From the NCBI RefSeq assembly GCF_033025475.1, contig NZ_CP130322.1, positions 558,001 through 622,000 of the forward strand: a DNA stretch of 64,000 bases, written 5' to 3'. The stretch is from Sphingomonas sp. C3-2 (GTDB lineage Bacteria; Pseudomonadota; Alphaproteobacteria; Sphingomonadales; Sphingomonadaceae). Positions 56,492 through 64,000 of this stretch are shown piece by piece. Position 1 is the stretch's first letter; each line of letters opens with the position of its first letter. The notes under the pieces are model-generated. The model was not told the origin of the DNA, did no database searches, and saw nothing but the letters and a program-made list of their open reading frames with translations. The translations under genes and the position numbers were made by a program.

Positions 56492-57537
56492 GCTACGCCT
56501 CCATAACGGGTAAGCATCAGATATCCGGACACGAGGAAGACCCAGAACAGCGAGATCGGGAGGAAGACCTTCCAGCCAAGCCGCATGAGCTGGTCATAGC
56601 GGTAGCGGGGAACGGTGGCTTTCACCCAGGAAAAGACGAAGAAGAAGAACAGGATCTTGGCGAGGAGCCAGAAAATGCCCGGCACGGCGTACAGCGGCGC
56701 CCAGTCGATCGGCGGCAGATAGCCACCCCAGAACAGGACCGCGTTCAGCGCGCACATCAGAAGGACGTTGGCATATTCGCCAAGCCAGAAGAGCGCGAAG
56801 GACATCGACGAATATTCGGTCTGGTAACCCGCGACGAGTTCCGATTCCGCTTCGGTAAGATCGAACGGCGCGCGTGCGGTTTCAGCAAGCGCCGAAATCA
56901 GGAACATCACCGCCATCGGGAAGAGCAGCGGGTTGAAGCCGAAGGCGTTCACCACCCCGAAAATATGCCCCTTCTGTTCCTCAACGATCCCGCTCAGGTT
57001 GAAAGTGCCTGCGAAGAGAACGACCGAGATCAGGATGAAACCGATCGAGACTTCATAGGAAACCATCTGAGCAGCACCGCGCAAGGCGCTGTAAAAAGGG
57101 TATTTTGAGTTCGACGCCCAGCCCGCCATGATGATCCCGTACACCCCAAGCGACGAGGCCGCGAGAATGTAGAGCAGGCCGACATTGATATCGGCGAGAA
57201 CCATGTCCTGTCCGAACGGAATGACCGCCCAGACGATCAGCGCCACCGTGAAAGTGATGATCGGCGCGAGAAGGAAGAGGCCCCGGTTCGCGGCCGACGG
57301 GATGATCGTTTCCTGAAGGAAAACCTTCAGGCCGTCCGCGAACGACTGGAGAAGACCGAGCGGACCGACCACGTTCGGGCCACGGCGCAGCGCCATAGCC
57401 GCCCAGATCTTGCGGTCGGCGTAAATGATCATCGCAACCGCCAGCATCAGCGGCAGCGCGATGAACAGGATCAGGAGGAGCGTGGCGACAAACCAGCCCA
57501 GTCCAAAACCCAGATAAGTCTGGAAGAATTCGGTCAT
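56488..57537 (-). CDS. nuoH: NADH-quinone oxidoreductase subunit H
   Basis: This 349-residue subunit has eight transmembrane helices and forms the quinone site entry; the conserved loop [20 protein letters not shown] contains the acidic residues of the E-channel. The ATG at 57537 ([10 protein letters not shown]) overlaps the nuoG stop (ATGA); upstream codons in the same frame are inside nuoG. Confidence 0.95.
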   Translation of the reverse strand: MTEFFQTYLGFGLGWFVATLLLILFIALPLMLAVAMIIYADRKIWAAMALRRGPNVVGPLGLLQSFADGLKVFLQETIIPSAANRGLFLLAPIITFTVALIVWAVIPFGQDMVLADINVGLLYILAASSLGVYGIIMAGWASNSKYPFYSALRGAAQMVSYEVSIGFILISVVLFAGTFNLSGIVEEQKGHIFGVVNAFGFNPLLFPMAVMFLISALAETARAPFDLTEAESELVAGYQTEYSSMSFALFWLGEYANVLLMCALNAVLFWGGYLPPIDWAPLYAVPGIFWLLAKILFFFFVFSWVKATVPRYRYDQLMRLGWKVFLPISLFWVFLVSGYLMLTRYGGVA

Positions 57538-59546
57538 TCCGCGGCCTCCAGGAACTGCTCGCCATGGATCAGCTCGGAAGAGCAGCGCTCCATCGTCGGG
57601 GACGCGCGGCAGATCGCATTCGTCAGGTAGAAATCCTTGATCGGATAGGCCGCCAGCGTGCCTTCCGCCTTGGTGTCGAGCGCCGGCGGCGCCCAATCAT
57701 AATTCGCAAGCCCTTCGACGCCGAGCGCCGGAACTTCCGAAATCATCGCAGCGCGCAGTGCGTCGAACGTATCGAACGGCAGCGCCTGACCGATCACGCC
57801 CGAAAGCGCGCGGAAGATCGTCCAGTCGTCGCGGGCGTCGCCCGGTGCGAACACCGCGCGTTCGCCGTGCTGCACCCGGCCTTCGGTGTTCACATAGGTG
57901 CCCGGCTTTTCGGTATAGGCCGCACCCGGCAGGATGACGTCCGCCACATGAGCACCGGCATCGCCGTGATGGCCGACATAGACCTTGAAGCTGTTTTCGA
58001 ACTTCGAGAAATCGACTTCGTCTGCGCCAAGGAAGAAGCTGAGCTTCGGTGCCTTGGCAACGATGTCGGCGATGCCGCCCTTCTGGGCGTAACCGAGCAT
58101 CAGGCCGCCCATGCGCGCCGCTGCCATGTGCAGCACGTTGAAGCCGTTCCAGCCTTCGCGCACCAGGTTCAGCGACGAAACGAGGCCAAGCGCCGCGCCA
58201 TGCGCGCCCTTGAGCGCTGCACCGCCGACGATCACGACGGGTTTTTGTGCATTTGCAAAGGCTTCTGTCACTTCCTTGGGAAGTGCGTTCAGCACTGCCA
58301 AGTCGCTGCCCAGCCATTCGGTGTGATAGGTGAGATCGATTTCGGGGCCAACCGCGAACACCTTGGCGCCGTGCTTGCGCACAGCCTTGCGGATGCGCGT
58401 GTTGATCAGCGGGGCTTCCCAACGCACGTTCGAACCGACGACCAGAATGACGTCGGCTTCTTCGAGGCGGGCGATGGTGGTGTTGAAATTGACCGCGCCG
58501 AGGTTCGACACGTCATAGGCCATGCCGGTCTGGCGGCCTTCGAGCATGTCCGAACCAAGCGAACGGACCAGCGCCTTGGCGGCGTACATCGTTTCGCAGT
58601 CGACAAGGTCGCCCGCAATCGCGGCAACGCTGCCCTGTGCGGTCTTGGCGACCGACGCGATCGCGTCGAACGCTTCTTCCCAGCTCGCGGCAACCAGCTT
58701 GCCATCCTTGCGGATGAACGGACGATCGAGACGGCGGCGGATCAGACCGTCAACGGCGTGGCGCGTCTTGTCCGACGCCCATTCCTCGTTGACCTCTTCA
58801 TTGATGCGCGGCAGCGCGCGCAGAACCTGGCGCCCACGGCTGTCGAGGCGGATGTTGGTGCCAACGGCGTCCATCACGTCAATCGCGAAGGTCTTCTTCA
58901 GCTCCCACGGACGCGCTTCGAAGGCATAGGGCTTCGAGGTGAGCGCACCGACGGGGCAGAGGTCGACGACATTGCCCGAAAGCTCGCTCGTCACCGCCTT
59001 TTCAAGGTACGAGGTGATCTGCATGTTTTCGCCGCGGTACAGCGCGCCGATTTCCTCGACGCCGGCCACTTCTTCGGCGAAACGGACGCAGCGCGTGCAC
59101 TGAATGCAGCGCGTCATCGTCGTCTTGACAATGGGGCCCATATATTTTTCGGTAACCGCGCGCTTGTTCTCGTCATAGCGCGACTGGCCCTTGCCGTACG
59201 CAACCGACTGGTCCTGCAGATCGCATTCGCCGCCCTGATCGCAGATCGGGCAGTCGAGCGGGTGGTTGATCAGGAGAAACTCCATCACCCCTTCGCGCGC
59301 CTTCTTGACCATCGGGCTGTCGGTACGGATTTCCTGGCCCTCGGCGGCCGGCAGCGCGCACGAAGCCTGGGGCTTCGGCGGTCCGGGCTTCACCTCGACC
59401 AGGCACATCCGGCAATTGCCGGCGATCGACAGACGTTCATGATAGCAGAAACGGGGAATTTCCTTCCCCGCGAGCTCGCAAGCCTGCAGGACGGTGGCGC
59501 CCTGCGGGACTTCGAGTTCGATGCCGTCTACTGTTACCTTAGGCAT
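57534..59546 (-). CDS. nuoG: NADH-quinone oxidoreductase subunit G
   Basis: This 670-residue peripheral subunit has an N-terminal ferredoxin-like domain (2Fe-2S ligands around [15 protein letters not shown]), the H-C3 4Fe-4S motif [12 protein letters not shown], the pair [16 protein letters not shown] and a degenerate molybdopterin-type domain. The ATG at 59546 ([13 protein letters not shown]) was selected; earlier in-frame codons belong to nuoF antisense or overlap. A 2-nt gap separates it from nuoF. Confidence 0.95.
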   Translation of the reverse strand: MPKVTVDGIELEVPQGATVLQACELAGKEIPRFCYHERLSIAGNCRMCLVEVKPGPPKPQASCALPAAEGQEIRTDSPMVKKAREGVMEFLLINHPLDCPICDQGGECDLQDQSVAYGKGQSRYDENKRAVTEKYMGPIVKTTMTRCIQCTRCVRFAEEVAGVEEIGALYRGENMQITSYLEKAVTSELSGNVVDLCPVGALTSKPYAFEARPWELKKTFAIDVMDAVGTNIRLDSRGRQVLRALPRINEEVNEEWASDKTRHAVDGLIRRRLDRPFIRKDGKLVAASWEEAFDAIASVAKTAQGSVAAIAGDLVDCETMYAAKALVRSLGSDMLEGRQTGMAYDVSNLGAVNFNTTIARLEEADVILVVGSNVRWEAPLINTRIRKAVRKHGAKVFAVGPEIDLTYHTEWLGSDLAVLNALPKEVTEAFANAQKPVVIVGGAALKGAHGAALGLVSSLNLVREGWNGFNVLHMAAARMGGLMLGYAQKGGIADIVAKAPKLSFFLGADEVDFSKFENSFKVYVGHHGDAGAHVADVILPGAAYTEKPGTYVNTEGRVQHGERAVFAPGDARDDWTIFRALSGVIGQALPFDTFDALRAAMISEVPALGVEGLANYDWAPPALDTKAEGTLAAYPIKDFYLTNAICRASPTMERCSSELIHGEQFLEAAE

Positions 59547-59548
59547 AG

Positions 59549-60865
59549 TTACTCTGCCGCCTCCATAACGGCTGCGCCGCCCTTGTTGTCGTTGATCCGA
59601 CGTTCGATTTCCGGACGGAAATGACGGATCAGACCTTGGATCGGCCATGCGGCCGCATCGCCAAGGGCGCAGATGGTGTGGCCTTCGACCTGCTTGGTGA
59701 CTTCGAACAGCATGTCGATTTCCGAGACGTCGGCCTTGCCTTCGCGCAGGCGTTCCATCACGCGCCACATCCAGCCCGTGCCTTCGCGGCACGGCGTGCA
59801 CTGGCCGCAGCTCTCATGCTTGTAGAAATAGCTGATCCGGCTGATCGCGCGGACGATGTCGGTCGACTTGTCCATCACGATGACAGCGGCGGTGCCAAGG
59901 CCCGAGCCCAGACCGCGCAGACCGTCAAAATCCATCGGCGCGTCCATGATCTCGGCTGCGGGCACCAGCGGAACCGACGAACCGCCCGGGATCACCGCGA
60001 GCAGATTGTCCCAACCGCCGCGAATGCCGCCGGCATGCCGGTCGATCAGTTCACGGAAGCTGATGCCCATGCTTTCCTCGACGACGCAGGGCTTGTTCAC
60101 ATGCCCCGAAATCTGGAACAGCTTGGTGCCCTTGTTGTTCTCGCGCCCGATGGAGGAGAACCAGGCCGCGCCGCGACGCAGGATCGTCGGGACAACCGCG
60201 ATCGACTCCACGTTGTTCACCGTGGTCGGGCAGCCGTAAAGGCCGGCACCGGCCGGGAATGGCGGCTTCAGGCGGGGCTGGCCCTTCTTGCCTTCGATGC
60301 TTTCGATCTGCGCGGTTTCCTCGCCGCAGATATAGGCCCCTGCCCCGCGATGCACGAACAGGTCGAAATCATAGCCCGAACCGGCGGCATTCTTGCCGAG
60401 CTTGCCCTTGGCATAGGCTTCGGCAACCGCCGCCATCAGCGTTTCGGCCTCGCGGATGAATTCACCGCGAATATAGATATAGGCTGCGCGCGCGCGCATC
60501 GCATAACCGGCGATCAGCGCGCCTTCGATCAGCTTGTGCGGATCGTGGCGGATGATTTCGCGGTCCTTGCACGAACCGGGCTCGGATTCGTCGGCATTGA
60601 TGACGAGGAAGCTGGGACGGCCGTCCTTCGATTCCTTGGGCATGAAGCTCCACTTCATGCCGGTCGGGAAGCCTGCGCCCCCGCGCCCACGCAGACCCGA
60701 GGCCTTGATCTCCTCGATGATCGCGTCCTGGCCGCGCGCCATGAGCGTCTTGGTGTCGTCCCAGTCACCGCGCATCATCGCAGCGTCGATATTCCACGGC
60801 TGGAAACCGTAGAGATTGGTGAAAATGCGGTCCTTGTCCGCCAGAGGCGCGATGGTCACTTCCAT
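59549..60865 (-). CDS. nuoF: NADH-quinone oxidoreductase subunit F
   Basis: This 438-residue subunit binds NADH and FMN ([17 protein letters not shown]) and cluster N3 ([13 protein letters not shown]). It accepts hydride from NADH and passes electrons to the chain of clusters. The start overlaps the end of nuoE by ten bases. Confidence 0.96.
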   Translation of the reverse strand: MEVTIAPLADKDRIFTNLYGFQPWNIDAAMMRGDWDDTKTLMARGQDAIIEEIKASGLRGRGGAGFPTGMKWSFMPKESKDGRPSFLVINADESEPGSCKDREIIRHDPHKLIEGALIAGYAMRARAAYIYIRGEFIREAETLMAAVAEAYAKGKLGKNAAGSGYDFDLFVHRGAGAYICGEETAQIESIEGKKGQPRLKPPFPAGAGLYGCPTTVNNVESIAVVPTILRRGAAWFSSIGRENNKGTKLFQISGHVNKPCVVEESMGISFRELIDRHAGGIRGGWDNLLAVIPGGSSVPLVPAAEIMDAPMDFDGLRGLGSGLGTAAVIVMDKSTDIVRAISRISYFYKHESCGQCTPCREGTGWMWRVMERLREGKADVSEIDMLFEVTKQVEGHTICALGDAAAWPIQGLIRHFRPEIERRINDNKGGAAVMEAAE

Positions 60866-61524
60866 TCCCCCCGGTAGTCGTGATTGGCCGAAGCCATTTC
60901 CTTCAGCGTCGACGGGCCACCTTCAGGGCAGCTCGTCTGACGATCGATCTGCGGGCCGGCCTTGGGGCTTTCGCCGCGCGCCAGCGCATCGAGCACCGCC
61001 GTCATAGTGTCGAAGGTAAGGTCTTCGAAATTGTCGTCGTTAATCTGAACCATCGGTGCGTTGGTGCAGGCGCCCAGACATTCAACCTCGGTCAGCGTGA
61101 ACAGGCCGTCGGCGGTCGTGCCGCCCTTGACCATGCCCTTCGCCTTGCACGCCGCCATCACATCGTCCGAACCACGCAACATGCACGGCGTCGTGCCGCA
61201 CACCTGAACGTGAAAACGGCCAACGGGTGCCAGATTGTACATGGTGTAGAAGCTGGCGACTTCATGGACGCGGATGAACGCCATGCCCAGCTGCCGGCCG
61301 ATATATTCCATCACGGGAACGGGCAGCCAGCCCTGGGTATTGGTTTCGGCGCCCACCTGGCGCTGGGCCAGATCGAGCAGCGGCATCACCGCCGACTGCT
61401 GGCGCCCGTCCGGGTAGCGACCGATGATTTCCTTCGCCTTTTCGACGTTGGCGGGGGTCCATTCGAATTCCCCCCAGCGGGCGCGGACCTCGGCCTCGTC
61501 GGGAATTTGGGGTGCGTCAGCCAT
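60856..61524 (-). CDS. nuoE: NADH-quinone oxidoreductase subunit E
   Basis: This 222-residue subunit carries the 2Fe-2S cluster N1a with ligands in [10 protein letters not shown] and [13 protein letters not shown]. It is longer than the enterobacterial form because of a C-terminal extension of about 50 residues, usual in alphaproteobacteria. It overlaps nuoD by one base and nuoF by ten. Confidence 0.95.
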   Translation of the reverse strand: MADAPQIPDEAEVRARWGEFEWTPANVEKAKEIIGRYPDGRQQSAVMPLLDLAQRQVGAETNTQGWLPVPVMEYIGRQLGMAFIRVHEVASFYTMYNLAPVGRFHVQVCGTTPCMLRGSDDVMAACKAKGMVKGGTTADGLFTLTEVECLGACTNAPMVQINDDNFEDLTFDTMTAVLDALARGESPKAGPQIDRQTSCPEGGPSTLKEMASANHDYRGEWK

Positions 61525-62738
61525 TAGCGGTCACATTCTCCGAACACCACGTCGATTGCCGAAAGCACCGCGGTGGTGTCGGCAAGCATGTGGCCCTTCA
61601 TCATGAAGTCCATCGCCTGAAGGTGCGAAAAGGCCGTCGGGCGGATCTTGCAGCGATAAGGCTTATTGCTGCCGTCAGACACCAGATAGACGCCGAATTC
61701 GCCCTTGGGGCTTTCGGTCGCGACATAGACCGAACCCGCAGGCACGTGGAAACCTTCGGTATAGAGCTTGAAGTGGTGGATGAGCGCTTCCATCGAACGC
61801 TTCATCTCGCCGCGCTTGGGCGGAACCACCTTGCGGTCGAGGCTGGCGATCGGCCCTTCGGGCATCTGCGCCAGACACTGTTTCATGATCCGGGCCGACT
61901 GGCGAACCTCTTCGATACGGACCATGATGCGGTCATAGCAATCGCCGCGCGTGCCGACCGGAATGTCGAATTCCATGCGGTCGTACACGTCATAGGGCTG
62001 CGCCTTGCGGAGATCCCAGGGGATGCCCGCCGCACGGATCATTGGGCCCGAAAAGCCCCATTTCAGCGCATCTTCCTTGCTCACCGTGCCGATATCGACA
62101 TTGCGCTGCTTGAAGATGCGGTTGTCCGCGAACAGCGAAACCGCGTCCTCGAACAGCTTGGGCATGCGGTTGTCCAGCCAGTCGCCGATATCGGCGAGCA
62201 GTTCCAGCGGTGCATCCTGGTGGACACCGCCGGGACGGAAATAGGCCGAGTGCATGCGCGCGCCGCTGACGCGTTCGAAGAAGTTGAGGCAATCCTCGCG
62301 GATTTCGAACAGCCACAGGTTCGGCGTCATCGCGCCCACGTCCATGACGTGCGCGCCGATGTTGAGCATGTGGTTACAGATGCGCGTCAGTTCGGCGAAG
62401 AACACGCGCAGATACTGCGCCCGCAGCGGCACTTCGATGTCGAGCAGCTTTTCGATCGCGAGCACATAGCTGTGCTCCATGCCCAGCGGCGAGCAGTAAT
62501 CGAGGCGGTCGAAATAGGGCAGCGCCTGCAGATAGGTCTTGTACTCGATCAGCTTTTCGGTGCCGCGGTGCAGCAGGCCGACATGCGGATCGACGCGTTC
62601 GACGATTTCACCGTCAAGCTCCATCACCATGCGCAGCACGCCGTGCGCGGCGGGATGCTGGGGACCGAAGTTGATGGTGTAGTTCTGGATCTCGACTTCG
62701 CCGGAAGTCGTCGGTGCGGCTTCGAGTTGCTCAGCCAT
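61524..62738 (-). CDS. nuoD: NADH-quinone oxidoreductase subunit D
   Basis: This 404-residue subunit, with NuoB, builds the quinone reduction site. [21 protein letters not shown] near the start includes the quinone-contacting His; C-terminal [15 protein letters not shown] is the family end. It is separate from nuoC here, unlike the fused nuoCD of enterobacteria. Confidence 0.96.
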   Translation of the reverse strand: MAEQLEAAPTTSGEVEIQNYTINFGPQHPAAHGVLRMVMELDGEIVERVDPHVGLLHRGTEKLIEYKTYLQALPYFDRLDYCSPLGMEHSYVLAIEKLLDIEVPLRAQYLRVFFAELTRICNHMLNIGAHVMDVGAMTPNLWLFEIREDCLNFFERVSGARMHSAYFRPGGVHQDAPLELLADIGDWLDNRMPKLFEDAVSLFADNRIFKQRNVDIGTVSKEDALKWGFSGPMIRAAGIPWDLRKAQPYDVYDRMEFDIPVGTRGDCYDRIMVRIEEVRQSARIMKQCLAQMPEGPIASLDRKVVPPKRGEMKRSMEALIHHFKLYTEGFHVPAGSVYVATESPKGEFGVYLVSDGSNKPYRCKIRPTAFSHLQAMDFMMKGHMLADTTAVLSAIDVVFGECDR

Positions 62739-63361
62739 TATTCCTTGCCTCCCGCGGCCTTTTCATCGCCGGGCAGCACATATTCTGCGCCTTCCCAGGG
62801 CGACATGAAGTCGAACGAGCGGAAATCCTGTGCCAGCTTGACCGGCTCATAGACCACGCGCTTGGCTTCTTCCGAATAGCGCAGCTCGACATAGCCCGTG
62901 AGCGGGAAGTCCTTGCGCTGCGGATGCCCGCGAAAACCGTAATCGGTCAGAATACGACGAAGATCGGCGTTGCCGGTGAACAGCACGCCGTACATGTCGT
63001 ACACTTCGCGCTCCAGCCAGCCCGCAACGGGCCAGATGCCGGTGACGCTCGGCACCGGCTTGTCCTCGTCGGTCCAGACATGAACGCGGATACGATGGTT
63101 CTTCGTCACCGACAAAAGGCAGTAGACGACCTCGAAGCGCTCAGGATTTTCCGGCCAGTCGACGCCGGCGATTTCCATCAGCTGCTGATAGCCGCAGGTT
63201 TCGCGCAGCGCGTCCATCGCCGCCACCAGCGCATCGCGCTGGACGGTGATGGCCACTTCGCCATTCGCCTCGACGCCGTCGACAAATGCCGACCCGATTG
63301 CGGCGCGAACCGCGTCGATCACGCCTTCGTTGCTGGCATATTTTGGTGCACAATTTGCCAT
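62738..63361 (-). CDS. nuoC: NADH-quinone oxidoreductase subunit C
   Basis: This 207-residue peripheral subunit has the typical [20 protein letters not shown] and [19 protein letters not shown]. The ATG at 63361 lies one base after the nuoB stop; a TTG four codons upstream is in frame and was not used. Its stop shares one base with the nuoD start. Confidence 0.95.
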   Translation of the reverse strand: MANCAPKYASNEGVIDAVRAAIGSAFVDGVEANGEVAITVQRDALVAAMDALRETCGYQQLMEIAGVDWPENPERFEVVYCLLSVTKNHRIRVHVWTDEDKPVPSVTGIWPVAGWLEREVYDMYGVLFTGNADLRRILTDYGFRGHPQRKDFPLTGYVELRYSEEAKRVVYEPVKLAQDFRSFDFMSPWEGAEYVLPGDEKAAGGKE

Positions 63362-63362
63362 A

Positions 63363-63917
63363 TCAGCGCTCAATCGTCCCCGAACGGCGGATCTTCCGCT
63401 GCAACTGCATCACGCCGTACAGCAGCGCCTCCGCAGTCGGCGGGCAGCCGGGGACATAGATGTCGACCGGAACGACGCGATCACAACCGCGCACCACCGA
63501 ATAGCTATAGTGATAATAGCCGCCACCATTGGCGCAGCTACCCATGGAAATGACGTATTTGGGCTCCGACATCTGGTCGTAGACGCGGCGGAGCGCGGGC
63601 GCCATCTTGTTGCAGAGCGTGCCCGCAACGATCATCACGTCCGACTGGCGCGGCGAGGCGCGCGGCGCGGCGCCGAAGCGCTCAAGGTCGTAACGCGGCA
63701 TGTTGACGTGGATCATTTCCACCGCGCAGCATGCCAGGCCAAAGGTCATCCACCAGAGCGATCCGGTGCGGGCCCATTGGAACAGTTCCTCGGTCGAGGT
63801 AACAAGGAAACCCTTGTCGTTCAGTTCGCCGTTAAGATCGTTGAAGAAAGCCTGATCCGGCGCCGTTCCCGGCGCGGGCATGTTGCTTGCTTCGGCGGGA
63901 TTAAGGATCACTCCCAT
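63363..63917 (-). CDS. nuoB: NADH-quinone oxidoreductase subunit B
   Basis: This 184-residue subunit holds cluster N2, the last electron donor to quinone: ligands in [22 protein letters not shown] and VPGCPP. The ATG at 63917 ([10 protein letters not shown]) overlaps the end of nuoA by ten bases; an ATG seven codons upstream is in frame but lies in nuoA. Confidence 0.95.
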   Translation of the reverse strand: MGVILNPAEASNMPAPGTAPDQAFFNDLNGELNDKGFLVTSTEELFQWARTGSLWWMTFGLACCAVEMIHVNMPRYDLERFGAAPRASPRQSDVMIVAGTLCNKMAPALRRVYDQMSEPKYVISMGSCANGGGYYHYSYSVVRGCDRVVPVDIYVPGCPPTAEALLYGVMQLQRKIRRSGTIER

Positions 63918-64000
63918 TCCAGCGCTCCCTTCTTCCACGCATAAACAAGGCCGAGCGCAAGCTCGCCCAGGAATATCATCATGGCGGCCCAGCCGGCCCA
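63908..64000 (-). CDS. nuoA: NADH-quinone oxidoreductase subunit A, C-terminal part
   Basis: The last 30 codons are inside the window and read to a TGA at 63910-63908. The sequence ends [21 protein letters not shown], the typical NuoA C-terminus with the third transmembrane helix and final W-E. The gene continues beyond the window edge. It overlaps nuoB by ten bases. Confidence 0.93.
   Translation of the reverse strand, partial: WAGWAAMMIFLGELALGLVYAWKKGALEWE

Noticed and set aside
57564-59624. 686-codon plus-strand frame opposite nuoG
   Set aside because: Antisense shadow of a gene with clear iron-sulfur motifs.
1-64000. CRISPR arrays, IS elements, integrases, tRNA and rRNA genes
   Set aside because: None was seen: no regularly spaced repeats, no transposase-like product and no clover-leaf sequence in the intergenic gaps.

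Overview
The window is a stretch of chromosome from an alphaproteobacterium, most likely of the Sphingomonadaceae (Sphingomonas, Sphingobium, Sphingopyxis or a close relative). This is inferred from high G+C, dense gene packing with many 1-4 nt start/stop overlaps, and gene orders I associate with that family: lapA-pyrF-trpF-trpB-trpA-accD-folC, radA-cvpA-NifU-like-CPA2 antiporter, and a nuo operon followed by birA-coaX-RNase J-DUF1467. I see no IS element, prophage, CRISPR array, rRNA or tRNA. No gene-free interval exceeds about 210 bases; the longest are 41303-41505 (divergent promoters), 33077-33266 (terminator plus promoter) and 45352-45522 (divergent leader with hairpins).

Region by region: 1-4177 is a minus-strand cluster (antiporter, scaffold protein, CvpA, RadA). 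4260-13328 is on the plus strand: an EEP-fold phosphatase/nuclease, a patatin-like lipase, then LapA and the pyrimidine/tryptophan/fatty-acid/folate set. 13336-15377 is a small accessory patch: two unknown minus-strand genes divergent from a TetR regulator around a perfect 22-bp palindrome, followed by a small DUF6628-like gene with its own inverted repeat. 15384-25846 mixes an AmpG-like permease, an orphan Rieske oxygenase, two rRNA modification enzymes, three other transporters, a UvrD/PcrA helicase and a TPR plus AspH-type hydroxylase. 25934-32662 holds a VanZ-like membrane protein, an unusually AT-rich gene of unknown function, a DUF885 lipoprotein, an exporter, cysteine synthase and a SleB-type hydrolase.

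32663-38357 holds a thioesterase, an acyl-CoA dehydrogenase with its MerR-type regulator and a set of alternating half-sites, hisI, purF and an SDR. 38388-41302 encodes a two-subunit 2-oxoacid:ferredoxin oxidoreductase. 41506-46500 holds an HSL-type esterase, RppH, an HWE histidine kinase, an NTF2-like protein, a single-domain response regulator and a DUF481 outer-membrane protein.

46519-64000 is a long minus-strand block: respiratory complex I from nuoA (cut by the window end) through nuoN in canonical order with separate nuoC and nuoD, then birA, coaX, RNase J and a DUF1467 protein. Most of the window is core metabolism and housekeeping. The less explained parts are the TetR patch at 13.3-15.4 kb, the AT-rich gene at 26.3-27.4 kb, the MerR half-site array at 35.55 kb, and birA, whose conserved N-terminus lies upstream of any ordinary start codon.
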